The notes under the pieces: model-generated
Told to the model about the DNA's origin: nothing
The model's input: the letters and a program-made list of their open reading frames with translations, nothing else
Databases searched by the model: none
Source of the DNA: an uncultured Bacteroides sp.
GTDB taxonomy: Bacteria; Bacteroidota; Bacteroidia; Bacteroidales; Bacteroidaceae
Assembly (NCBI GenBank): GCA_905201685.1
Contig: CAJKOW010000052.1
Coordinates: forward strand, 1-11,567
Reading direction: 5' to 3'
DNA length: 11,567 nt
In this document: one piece after another, positions 1-6,332 of the stretch
Layout: every line of letters begins with the position of its first letter
How positions within the stretch are numbered: the stretch's first letter is position 1
Translations under genes and position numbers: made by a program

Positions 1-9
1 TTCTAACTC

Positions 10-348
10 TCAAATTTCGTTTGTGTAATTCGCAAACCATTTCTTTTTAACTATAGAAGAAGTAGCTTTCACCTCTTGAGACTTCATACCGACAAACGAG
101 ACGATAAGAATATCATTTTCATTGGGCACGGTCAAAACAAAATTACCGTCTATATCTGAAATCGTACCTATTGAAGTATTACCTTTAACCACGACCGAAG
201 CACCAATGACCGTTTCACCTGTACTGTCGAACACAGTACCCTTTACCGTTATTCCCTTCTGAGCCGAAACTGTCAAGCAACTAAAAAGCATCAAAAGGAA
301 CAGGTAAGGAATTTTTTGAATTTTCAATCTTACATTTTTCATTACCAT
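10..348 (-). CDS. SusC/RagA-type TonB-dependent transporter, N-terminal fragment (probably truncated remnant)
   Basis: A 112-residue ORF. Residues 1-29 form a signal peptide (basic start, hydrophobic core, cleavage near VSAQ). Residues about 33-92 are a carboxypeptidase-regulatory-like beta-sandwich, recognisable from VKGTVFDSTGETVIGASV, the IGTISDIDGNF stretch and VSFVGMKSQEV, which is the N-terminal extension of SusC-family outer-membrane transporters. Complete SusC proteins run to about 1000 residues, with a TonB plug and a 22-strand barrel; here the family similarity stops after SQEV, and about 19 unrelated residues lead to TGA at 10-12. I saw no obvious continuation in the other two minus-strand frames between the stop and base 1. 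The start is ATG at 346-348 or the second Met at 340-342. It is either a decayed or interrupted transporter gene or a standalone small domain protein. Fragment identity is solid; pseudogene status is inference because the window ends here. Confidence 0.65.
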   Translation of the reverse strand: MVMKNVRLKIQKIPYLFLLMLFSCLTVSAQKGITVKGTVFDSTGETVIGASVVVKGNTSIGTISDIDGNFVLTVPNENDILIVSFVGMKSQEVKATSSIVKKKWFANYTNEI

Positions 349-596
349 TAGTTTAAGATGTTAATAATTACATTCTCAATTCTTTCTACAACTATTTCCA
401 GCAAACAGCCTAACCATCATCATAGATTTTTTTCATAATTAACTTTTTAATATACCCATTTAAATTATTCATGTTAGAGCTGTCTAAAAGAAAGGAAAGT
501 GTTTCTCATATATAAATATGTCTTCCCGATATTTATACTATGCTCTTTTTGATGCTACAAATCTATTAAATGATTTTAAGACGGATATACACGCTT

Positions 597-849
597 GTTA
601 CATCTTCTTTTGTGTACGTTACATCATCTTTTCAAACGATAAAAAAGCCTTTGATTTTGTAATATTATCATTACTACATATAACATACGAAACAATCAAA
701 ATACTGATTATAACCTATTTATAATAAATAATCAAAAAATGAAGTTATGAACGAATAGGTCATATTTTGCATACTATTCAATTCTCATAAAACAGAGTAT
801 AGAATCAAGGTATATATGGAAATGTAACGTACAGAAAAGAAAATGTAAC
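597..849. repeat. 28-bp inverted repeat pair bracketing 197 bp (candidate invertible segment)
   Basis: The left arm is 597-624 and the right arm, in inverse orientation, is 822-849. Read in the same sense they agree at 26 of 28 positions (differences at arm positions 8 and 16). Each arm begins with GTTACAT and ends with ACGTTACAT, so each carries two direct GTTACAT copies 21 bp apart, about two helical turns. The matching stops abruptly at both ends of each arm. The 197 bp inside are very AT-rich and gene-free. This is the geometry of phase-variable promoter segments flipped by tyrosine or serine recombinases in Bacteroides; no recombinase gene is in the window, so it would act in trans. The arms are seen directly; inversion is inference. 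Confidence 0.75.
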
Positions 850-1124
850 GTATATGCAAATTTGCATTTGTCGTTATTCATTAATTAATAAAGAAAACGA
901 GAACTTAAAGTCTGACTTAAACACAAAAACATGAATGGGAAGATATGAATACTTATTTTTTATTAACATTATAATAACAGAAGTGATATATATCGGCATC
1001 AATAAGCTATTCACAATAGGAAGATACGAATCAAAATTGGGGACTTAAGTTTCGCAAATGCGAATAAAGAATCAACAGCGTCTAATTGGACGGTTTTAGA
1101 AGTACAATGAAACGATCGCTTATA

Positions 1125-1331
1125 AGCAACACTTGTACAGCTCACGAACAACCCTTGCATTACTCACGAGCAACACTTGCATTACTCACGAGCGACACTT
1201 GCATTACTCACGAACAACACTTGCATTGCTCACGAACAACACTTGCATTGCTCACGAGCAACACTTGCATTACTCACGAGCAACACTTGCATTGCTCACG
1301 AACAACACTTGCATTACTCACGAGCAACACT
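1125..1331. repeat. Tandem array of a 22-bp unit, eight full copies plus partial ends
   Basis: The unit begins CTCACGAGCAACACTT and continues GCATTA. Full copies start at 1141, 1163, 1185, 1207, 1229, 1251, 1273 and 1295; a degenerate partial copy lies at 1125-1140 and a 15-bp partial copy at 1317-1331. Copies differ mainly by A/G swaps at unit position 8 and at the last base. Each unit contains the small palindrome GCAA-CAC-TTGC (GCAA becomes ACAA in some copies). There are no spacers, so it is not CRISPR. The period is not a multiple of three, and the same peptide-like repeats appear in several frames, so it is not a coding repeat. Confidence 0.95.
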
Positions 1332-1360
1332 ACTTCTAATATTAGGGAGGCTAATGTAGG

Positions 1361-1399
1361 ACTTTACGTTCGCCAAGTGGCACTTGGCGAACGTAAAGT
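1361..1399. repeat. 39-bp palindrome (19-bp perfect arms, 1-nt centre)
   Basis: The arms are 1361-1379 and 1381-1399 around a single G at 1380, perfectly complementary (ACTTTACGTT-CGCCAAGTG and its reverse complement). It starts 14 bases beyond the stop of the TrkA gene, so it could end that transcript as a hairpin, but no T-run follows it on either strand. Its core, CCAAGTGGCACTTGG, loosely echoes the ACTTG element of the adjacent 22-bp array. A protein-binding or recombination site is equally possible. Confidence 0.9.
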
Positions 1400-1413
1400 A
1401 GAACTTTGGAAAT

Positions 1414-2100
1414 TTATAATGCTTTCCAGAACTTACGGAAATCGTGATAACGACCATAGCAGACCAACTGATCGCCATCCTGTATCTGCTGCTTTTCGGA
1501 GAGATCACCCACGACATTGTGCCCGACAAAGGAGATATCAAGCTCGTTTTTCTGGGTTCCGGCACGTTTTAATGCCAAAAGTTGCAAATGAAACTCCGAA
1601 TCAAGCTTCAATTCGTCAACATAATAACCTACCAAACGAGCAGGCACAGTGAATTTCACTACATAATAATCAGAGTCTATCTGAAATGTTTCCATATCGG
1701 CTCCGAATTCCAAGGTATGAACCAAAGCCCGAGCCGCATCAGCTTCAGGAGTAAGAATACGTTCCAAACCAAAGGCCTCAAGAATAGCGCGATGAACGGG
1801 GTCGATGGCTCGGGCATAGATACGCTTTACCTTTTTCTGCTTCAACAAGGCTACGGTACGGATGGAAACACCCAGATTCTCGCCGACAGCCACAATCACC
1901 ACATCTACCGTATTAAGCGGAAGAACGGACAATGCCTGCTCGTCAGTAGCATCGATCACAAAGGTTGTCGCAATCCTGTCTTTCAGACTATCGGCTCTAC
2001 CCGAATTGATATCAGCTCCGATCACCTCGTGTCCCAAAGCCGAAAGTTCTTCGGCAAGCACACAACCATAATTGCCTAATCCGATAATTACATATTTCAT
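1414..2100 (-). CDS. trkA: TrkA/KtrA-type potassium uptake regulatory protein (RCK domain)
   Basis: A 228-residue cytoplasmic protein. The N-terminus MKYVIIGLGNYG carries the Rossmann nucleotide-binding glycine motif (G7, G9, G12), with the acidic D30 at the end of the second strand. This RCK_N domain covers about 1-130, and an RCK_C ligand domain about 140-228 (ending QDGDQLVCYGRYHDFRKFW). Such proteins form gating rings that bind NAD(H)/ATP/ADP or c-di-AMP and control a TrkH/KtrB K+ channel subunit. I chose Met at 2098-2100 because the Rossmann fold begins there; the 22 extra residues of the longer frame would be encoded by the terminator hairpin of the upstream gene. No membrane partner gene lies within this window. 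The family is certain; the K+ partner is inferred. Confidence 0.9.
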   Translation of the reverse strand: MKYVIIGLGNYGCVLAEELSALGHEVIGADINSGRADSLKDRIATTFVIDATDEQALSVLPLNTVDVVIVAVGENLGVSIRTVALLKQKKVKRIYARAIDPVHRAILEAFGLERILTPEADAARALVHTLEFGADMETFQIDSDYYVVKFTVPARLVGYYVDELKLDSEFHLQLLALKRAGTQKNELDISFVGHNVVGDLSEKQQIQDGDQLVCYGRYHDFRKFWKAL

Positions 2101-2121
2101 ACCAATAAATAAAAGAAGAAT

Positions 2122-2168
2122 AAAAAAAGAATGAAGAACAAGGAGGCTACATTCCTCATTCTTCATTC
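2122..2168 (-). terminator. Rho-independent terminator after the META lipoprotein gene
   Basis: On the minus strand, a stem GAATGAAGAA / TTCTTCATTC (2159-2168 with 2129-2138, extended imperfectly by AGG/CCT pairing) is followed immediately by seven T (plus-strand A-run 2122-2128). It lies between the META gene stop (2185) and the trkA start (2100), so the two minus-strand genes are probably separate transcription units. Confidence 0.8.
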
Positions 2169-2184
2169 ATATATGTTTTTTCCG

Positions 2185-2982
2185 CTATACTTTCTTCAGC
2201 ACCAGTATCAAAGCATTCTCTGCATCGTAAAATCCGATACCGCCACTTGCCAGCTTGCCAAACGAACGCACATTATTCAATGCCTTCAGAATGCTGTTTT
2301 CAACCTCCATGTCTGGACACGCCATCATGGTGCTCATGACTTGAGGAAATGAGACAGACGATGAATTGGCATCATCCAACCGAATGCCACCATTAATGAC
2401 ATTGCACCCGGCATTCCCATGCAAAGTCTTCTCTGCTATATTGAACTCAAGGAAAGGAGCGTTCTCCAAACTGTCGGGAACAGCCGTACCATTGACTTCA
2501 GTGATAAGCCACTTACCCGACAAATCGGTCAGCGACACCGAAGCTTTCCGCTTCTGCAGAACGACCACCGGCCGCTTGGACGATGAACACAAGGCCATCT
2601 GTTCATCACTCAATTTCTTATATTTCTTCACTTGTGCCAAAGCAGCCAAAACATTCTTCTCGACAGTCATATCGGGACACATCATACGGGTACTGCCCAA
2701 AGCGCCCAAATCGATGGTACCCGGCTGAGCATTGACGTCGAAATGACCGGTTATACGATTACAGCCCGTGTTGCCATACACACTGCCTTGTTTTGCATCG
2801 AAACCAATAAAAGGAAATTCCTGCCCCGGTGCCGGAACCACAGCCGCACCATTCAGCTCGATAATATCCCACTCTCCGCTGATGTCAGCCACCGTTGCCA
2901 CATTCTTAGTCGATCCACACGACGAAGCAATAACTACAGTTAATACCATACATAAAGAAACAAAAATCTTTTTCATCATCAT
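2185..2982 (-). CDS. Lipoprotein with two META (HslJ-like) domains
   Basis: A 265-residue protein with a lipoprotein signal: basic MMMKK, hydrophobic core, then ASSC with the lipidated Cys at 22. Two META domains follow. The first (about 33-122) has SGEWDIIELNG, GNTGCNRI (70-77) and TRMMCPDM (98-105). The second (about 153-243) repeats these as SGKWLITEVNG, GNAGCNVI (189-196) and MMACPDM (219-225). Each domain keeps the family's GCN and MxCPDM cysteines, which may be paired. The domain is named for META/HslJ proteins; HslJ is linked to novobiocin tolerance in E. coli, but a biochemical role here is unknown. The residues after Cys22 (GSTKN) are not acidic, so there is no Bacteroides surface-export signal; a periplasm-facing location is the default inference. 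A -7 box lies at 3065-3072 and a terminator follows the gene. Confidence 0.9.
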   Translation of the reverse strand: MMMKKIFVSLCMVLTVVIASSCGSTKNVATVADISGEWDIIELNGAAVVPAPGQEFPFIGFDAKQGSVYGNTGCNRITGHFDVNAQPGTIDLGALGSTRMMCPDMTVEKNVLAALAQVKKYKKLSDEQMALCSSSKRPVVVLQKRKASVSLTDLSGKWLITEVNGTAVPDSLENAPFLEFNIAEKTLHGNAGCNVINGGIRLDDANSSSVSFPQVMSTMMACPDMEVENSILKALNNVRSFGKLASGGIGFYDAENALILVLKKV

Positions 2983-3064
2983 TCGTTATCATTTAAGTTA
3001 ATTCATATCGCAAGTACAAAGCGTAACCAGATATTTTTTATTCCAAACCACATTCTGCATGATG

Positions 3065-3072
3065 CAAATATA
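3065..3072 (-). promoter_or_regulatory. Putative -7 box of the META lipoprotein gene
   Basis: The minus strand reads TATATTTG, an exact match to the Bacteroides -7 consensus TAnnTTTG, about 83 bases before the start codon. I find no clear TTTG about 20 bases upstream, so this rests on the -7 box alone. Confidence 0.45.
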
Positions 3073-3168
3073 CTGAAATAACCGGAAAAGAGACAGATTG
3101 TTCTAAAATCACCCTTGTTTTACTCAAGTATTTAGCAAGATTTTAACGTTTATATGAGAATTAACCCG

Positions 3169-3176
3169 TATATTTG
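3169..3176 (+). promoter_or_regulatory. Putative -7 box of the carboxynorspermidine synthase-like gene
   Basis: The plus strand reads TATATTTG, matching TAnnTTTG. It would give a leader of about 140 nt before the ATG at 3323. A -33 TTTG is not evident. Confidence 0.45.
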
Positions 3177-3322
3177 CTCAAGATTACTTATTTCATGCAA
3201 ATCGGAAATCAAGGGACATATTTTCCAAATATAAAATGCAACGAGATATAACCTGCCCCCGATTCGCGTGAATCGAGATAACACCGATTTAATTTTATAA
3301 CCTAATTAATATAACAAGAAAA

Positions 3323-4516
3323 ATGGGTAAAGTTCTTATTATTGGTGCAGGCGGTGTAGGTACCGTTGTTGCCCACAAAGTGGCTCAGAATCCTGACGTA
3401 TTTACAGAAATCATGATTGCCAGCCGCACCAAGTCGAAATGCGATGCTGTAGTAAAAGCAATTGGTAACCCCAACATCCAGACCGCTCAGGTGGATGCGG
3501 ACAATGTAGATGAACTGGTAGCACTGTTCGACAGCTTCAAGCCGGAAATCGTTATCAACGTAGCCCTCCCCTATCAGGACCTCACCATCATGGAAGCGTG
3601 CCTGAAAACGGGAGTCAACTATTTAGACACCGCCAACTACGAGCCGAAGGACGTGGCCCACTTCGAATATAGCTGGCAATGGGCCTACAAGAAGCGCTTC
3701 GAGGATGCAGGACTGACAGCCATCCTGGGATGCGGATTCGACCCGGGTGTCAGCGGAGTCTATACCGCCTATGCAGCCAAGCACTACTTCGACGAAATCC
3801 AATACTTGGACATCGTTGACTGCAACGCCGGCAATCACCACAAGGCATTTGCCACCAACTTCAACCCCGAAATCAACATCCGTGAAATCACACAGAACGG
3901 GCGTTACTACGAAAACGGACAATGGGTAACCACCAAACCGCTGGAAATCCACAAAGACCTGACATATCCCAACATCGGACCGCGCGACTCTTATCTGCTT
4001 TATCACGAAGAACTGGAGTCGCTGGTAAAGAATTTCCCCACCATCAAGCGGGCACGTTTCTGGATGACCTTCGGACAAGAATATCTGACGCACCTGCGCG
4101 TCATCCAAAACATTGGAATGGCACGTATCGACGAGGTGGAATACAACGGCATGAAGATTGTCCCCCTCCAGTTCCTGAAGGCCGTATTGCCCAACCCGCA
4201 GGATCTGGGTGAAAACTACGAAGGCGAAACCTCCATCGGCTGTCGCATCCGCGGACTGAAAGACGGGAAAGAACACACTTACTACGTATATAATAACTGC
4301 AGCCACCAGGCAGCCTATAAGGAAACCGGTATGCAAGGCGTAAGCTACACAACCGGCGTTCCGGCCATGATCGGAGCCATGATGTTCCTGAAAGGCATCT
4401 GGAAGAAACCGGGCGTATGGAACGTAGAAGAATTCGATCCGGATCCGTTCATGGAGCAGTTAAACAAACAGGGTCTGCCTTGGCACGAAGTGTTCGACGG
4501 CGATCTGGAACTCTGA
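3323..4516 (+). CDS. Saccharopine dehydrogenase family protein, probable carboxynorspermidine/carboxyspermidine dehydrogenase
   Basis: A 397-residue cytoplasmic oxidoreductase. The N-terminus has the dinucleotide-binding motif GAGGVG (8-13) after a hydrophobic strand, and the family block GCGFDPGVSG lies at 136-145. The length and the C-terminal half (for example ETSIGCRIRGLKDGK and TTGVPAMIGAMMFLKG) fit the Lys9/LYS1-like group that bacteria use as carboxynorspermidine synthase: NADPH-dependent reductive condensation of aspartate-semialdehyde with diaminopropane or putrescine. In Bacteroides this route makes spermidine, with carboxynorspermidine decarboxylase (nspC) acting next; nspC is not in this window. 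True saccharopine dehydrogenase in lysine metabolism is the alternative but is less likely in this group. The ATG at 3323 is the start because the Rossmann strand begins at residue 3. Next plus-strand gene: bcp, 140 bp downstream. Confidence 0.85.
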   Translation: MGKVLIIGAGGVGTVVAHKVAQNPDVFTEIMIASRTKSKCDAVVKAIGNPNIQTAQVDADNVDELVALFDSFKPEIVINVALPYQDLTIMEACLKTGVNYLDTANYEPKDVAHFEYSWQWAYKKRFEDAGLTAILGCGFDPGVSGVYTAYAAKHYFDEIQYLDIVDCNAGNHHKAFATNFNPEINIREITQNGRYYENGQWVTTKPLEIHKDLTYPNIGPRDSYLLYHEELESLVKNFPTIKRARFWMTFGQEYLTHLRVIQNIGMARIDEVEYNGMKIVPLQFLKAVLPNPQDLGENYEGETSIGCRIRGLKDGKEHTYYVYNNCSHQAAYKETGMQGVSYTTGVPAMIGAMMFLKGIWKKPGVWNVEEFDPDPFMEQLNKQGLPWHEVFDGDLEL

Positions 4517-4604
4517 GTTTGTAAGTTTATGAGTTTTTTTCTAAGTTTGTAAGTTATAGGCTTTTGACTTGAAATAAAGCAATAACCAATAAACTTACAA
4601 ACTC
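4515..4604. repeat. 16-bp perfect inverted repeat overlapping the stop codon, with an extra 12-bp copy
   Basis: GAGTTTGTAAGTTTAT at 4515-4530 (its first two bases belong to the TGA stop) is perfectly inverted at 4589-4604. A direct copy of 12 bases, AGTTTGTAAGTT, lies between them at 4544-4555. The 58-bp gap is too long for a standard terminator loop. Confidence 0.85.
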
Positions 4605-4656
4605 AAAAACTAAAGAACTGGATACTTATATTATTAACCATTGACCATTATCCCAC

Positions 4657-5109
4657 ATGAACGTAGGAGACAAAGCACCCGAACTGCTGGGTGTAAACGA
4701 AAAAGGCGAGGAAATCCGCCTCAGCAACTATAAAGGAAAGAAAATTGTGCTCTACTTTTATCCCAAAGACAGCACTTCGGGCTGCACGGCCCAAGCCTGC
4801 AACCTGCGCGACAATTACAACGAATTGCGACAGGCCGGCTACGAAGTAATCGGAGTAAGCATAGACAGCGCCAAATCGCACCAGAAGTTCATCGAGAAAA
4901 ACGAACTTCCCTTCACGCTGATTGCTGATACCGACAAAAAGTTAGTGGAAGAATTTGGTGTATGGGGCGAAAAGAGCATGTACGGACGCAAATACATGGG
5001 TACGTTCCGCACCACTTTCCTCATCAACGAAGAGGGTGTGATAGAGCGCATCATCGGACCTAAAGAGGTGAAGACCAAAGAACACGCCAAGCAGATTCTT
5101 GGAAAATGA
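4657..5109 (+). CDS. bcp: Thioredoxin-dependent thiol peroxidase (peroxiredoxin Q/Bcp)
   Basis: A 150-residue thioredoxin-fold peroxiredoxin that reduces H2O2 and organic peroxides in the cytoplasm using thioredoxin. The active site reads YFYPKDSTSGCTAQACNLRD: peroxidatic Cys43, with Cys48 five residues later as resolving Cys, the spacing of the atypical two-Cys Bcp class. The usual Pro before GC is Ser here (TSGC). Arg118 within GTFRTTFLI is the conserved C-terminal arginine region. The length is normal for the family and the ATG at 4657 gives the standard N-terminus MNVGDKAPEL. recA begins 47 bp downstream in the same direction, with no terminator seen between them, so co-transcription is likely, which would link oxidative defence with DNA repair. 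Confidence 0.95.
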   Translation: MNVGDKAPELLGVNEKGEEIRLSNYKGKKIVLYFYPKDSTSGCTAQACNLRDNYNELRQAGYEVIGVSIDSAKSHQKFIEKNELPFTLIADTDKKLVEEFGVWGEKSMYGRKYMGTFRTTFLINEEGVIERIIGPKEVKTKEHAKQILGK

Positions 5110-5156
5110 TGCCTTGATGCACCCTTAATTATCAACGATCAAAAGACAAACAACTT

Positions 5157-6200
5157 ATGGCAAAAAAAGACGAACTTAACTTTGACGAAAACGGTACTGC
5201 TCCACAAGCATCCAGCGAAAAGCTGAAAGCACTGCAGGCCGCAATGGACAAGATAGAAAAGAGCTTCGGAAAAGGCTCCATCATGCGGATGGGAGGAGAA
5301 GAAATCGAACCTATCGACGTGATACCCACCGGTTCCATCGGCTTGAACGCCGCTTTGGGAGTAGGCGGTTATCCGCGCGGACGTATCATCGAAATCTACG
5401 GACCCGAATCTTCCGGTAAGACAACCCTCGCCATCCACGCCATTGCCGAAGCACAAAAAGCCGGTGGCATAGCAGCCTTTATCGATGCCGAACACGCTTT
5501 CGACCGCTTCTATGCGGCCAAATTAGGAGTAGATATCGACAATCTGCTCATCTCGCAGCCCGACAACGGCGAACAGGCATTGGAAATAGCCGACCAGCTG
5601 ATTCACTCATCGGCCATCGACATCATCGTAATCGACTCGGTAGCTGCACTGACTCCGAAGGCCGAAATCGAAGGCGACATGGGAGACAACAAGGTGGGAC
5701 TTCAGGCACGACTGATGTCTCAGGCTCTTCGTAAACTTACGTCTGCTATCAGCAAAACACGTACCTGCTGCATCTTCATCAACCAGCTGCGCGAGAAGAT
5801 AGGCGTCATGTTCGGCAATCCCGAAACGACTACCGGTGGTAATGCACTGAAGTTCTACGCTTCTGTCCGCATCGACATCCGTCCGGGACAAGCTATCAAG
5901 AACGGCGAAGAAATTATTGGCAAACAGACCAAAGTAAAAGTGGTAAAGAACAAGGTAGCTCCTCCTTTCCGCAAAGCCGAATTCGACATCATGTTTGGCG
6001 AGGGTGTGTCGCGTGCAGGCGAAATCATTGATCTGGGCGCTGATTTGGGCATCATTAAGAAGAGCGGTTCGTGGTTCAGCTACAACGACACCAAGCTGGC
6101 GCAGGGACGTGATGCAGCCAAGCAAGTCATCATGGACAATCCTGAACTGGCAGAAGAACTGGAAGGACTGATCTTCGCTGAACTGAAGAAAGAGAAATAA
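5157..6200 (+). CDS. recA: Recombinase RecA
   Basis: A 347-residue full-length RecA, the ATP-dependent strand-exchange protein of homologous recombination and DNA repair. Visible landmarks: N-terminal helix region 20-35 (KLKALQAAMDKIEKSFGKGS), Walker A GPESSGKTT (82-90), catalytic Glu112 in DAEHAFD (110-116), Walker B IIVIDSVAAL (156-165), the loop L1 region near EGDMGD (172-177), and FINQLREKIGVMFGNPETTTGG with loop L2 (208-228). The C-terminus is short and ends in charged residues (LKKEK). AEHAFDRFYA replaces the enterobacterial ALDPxYA form, a modest variation. It follows bcp by 47 bp and ends at a strong terminator at 6246-6297. Confidence 0.98.
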   Translation: MAKKDELNFDENGTAPQASSEKLKALQAAMDKIEKSFGKGSIMRMGGEEIEPIDVIPTGSIGLNAALGVGGYPRGRIIEIYGPESSGKTTLAIHAIAEAQKAGGIAAFIDAEHAFDRFYAAKLGVDIDNLLISQPDNGEQALEIADQLIHSSAIDIIVIDSVAALTPKAEIEGDMGDNKVGLQARLMSQALRKLTSAISKTRTCCIFINQLREKIGVMFGNPETTTGGNALKFYASVRIDIRPGQAIKNGEEIIGKQTKVKVVKNKVAPPFRKAEFDIMFGEGVSRAGEIIDLGADLGIIKKSGSWFSYNDTKLAQGRDAAKQVIMDNPELAEELEGLIFAELKKEK

Positions 6201-6245
6201 CAACTTACTGATTCGGAATAAACACCGAAGATTACAACAAATACA

Positions 6246-6297
6246 GGCGGAGCCTCGCGAATAGTACTCTATTCTGCAAGGCTCCGCCCTATTTTTT
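6246..6297 (+). terminator. Rho-independent terminator of recA
   Basis: The GC-rich stem GGCGGAGCCT / AGGCTCCGCC (6246-6255 with 6279-6288) continues after a short internal mismatch with GAATAG / CTATTC, followed by a T-run at 6292-6297. Its left flank lacks a matching A-run, so it works mainly for the plus strand. Confidence 0.92.
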
Positions 6298-6332
6298 ATC
6301 TATGCGCCGGAATGCCCGACCCAAACATCCTA

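Larger units (their letters stand above)
349..1413. other. Gene-poor, repeat-rich intergenic region (about 1.06 kb)
   Basis: AT-rich DNA between the SusC fragment and the TrkA gene, both on the minus strand. I find no credible protein gene. It contains the 28-bp inverted-repeat pair (597-849), a palindrome ATGCAAATTTGCAT at 854-867, a hairpin TTCGCA-AA-TGCGAA at 1051-1064, the 22-bp tandem array (1125-1331) and the 39-bp palindrome (1361-1399). A minus-strand -7-like box TAGATTTG (558-565) could serve the SusC fragment but has no clear TTTG at -33. The rest of 850-1124 shows nothing I can name. Confidence 0.7.
2983..3322. other. Divergent intergenic region between the META lipoprotein and the saccharopine-dehydrogenase-like gene
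   Basis: 340 bp of AT-rich DNA without a gene. It holds oppositely directed -7-like boxes for the two flanking genes (listed separately) and a small palindrome CGATTC-GCGT-GAATCG at 3260-3275, about 48 bases before the ATG at 3323, which could be an operator or leader hairpin. I saw nothing else I can name. Confidence 0.6.

Noticed and set aside
518..724. A 68-residue plus-strand ORF
   Set aside because: It spans the left arm of the 28-bp inverted repeat in very AT-rich DNA, has no recognisable family or promoter, and is better explained as chance coding.
854..867. Palindrome ATGCAAATTTGCAT as an operator
   Set aside because: Short AT-rich palindromes are frequent by chance in this kind of DNA and no gene start is nearby.
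1125..1331. CRISPR array
   Set aside because: Units abut directly with no spacers of unique sequence, and no cas genes are present.
1086..1652. Long plus-strand ORFs with SRTTLALLT-type peptide repeats
   Set aside because: Similar repeat peptides open in three overlapping frames because the 22-bp DNA repeat has no stop codons; the longest then runs antisense through the trkA gene.
3623..4336. A 237-residue minus-strand ORF inside the saccharopine-dehydrogenase-like gene
   Set aside because: It is a shadow of a strongly recognisable gene on the plus strand and has no family features of its own.
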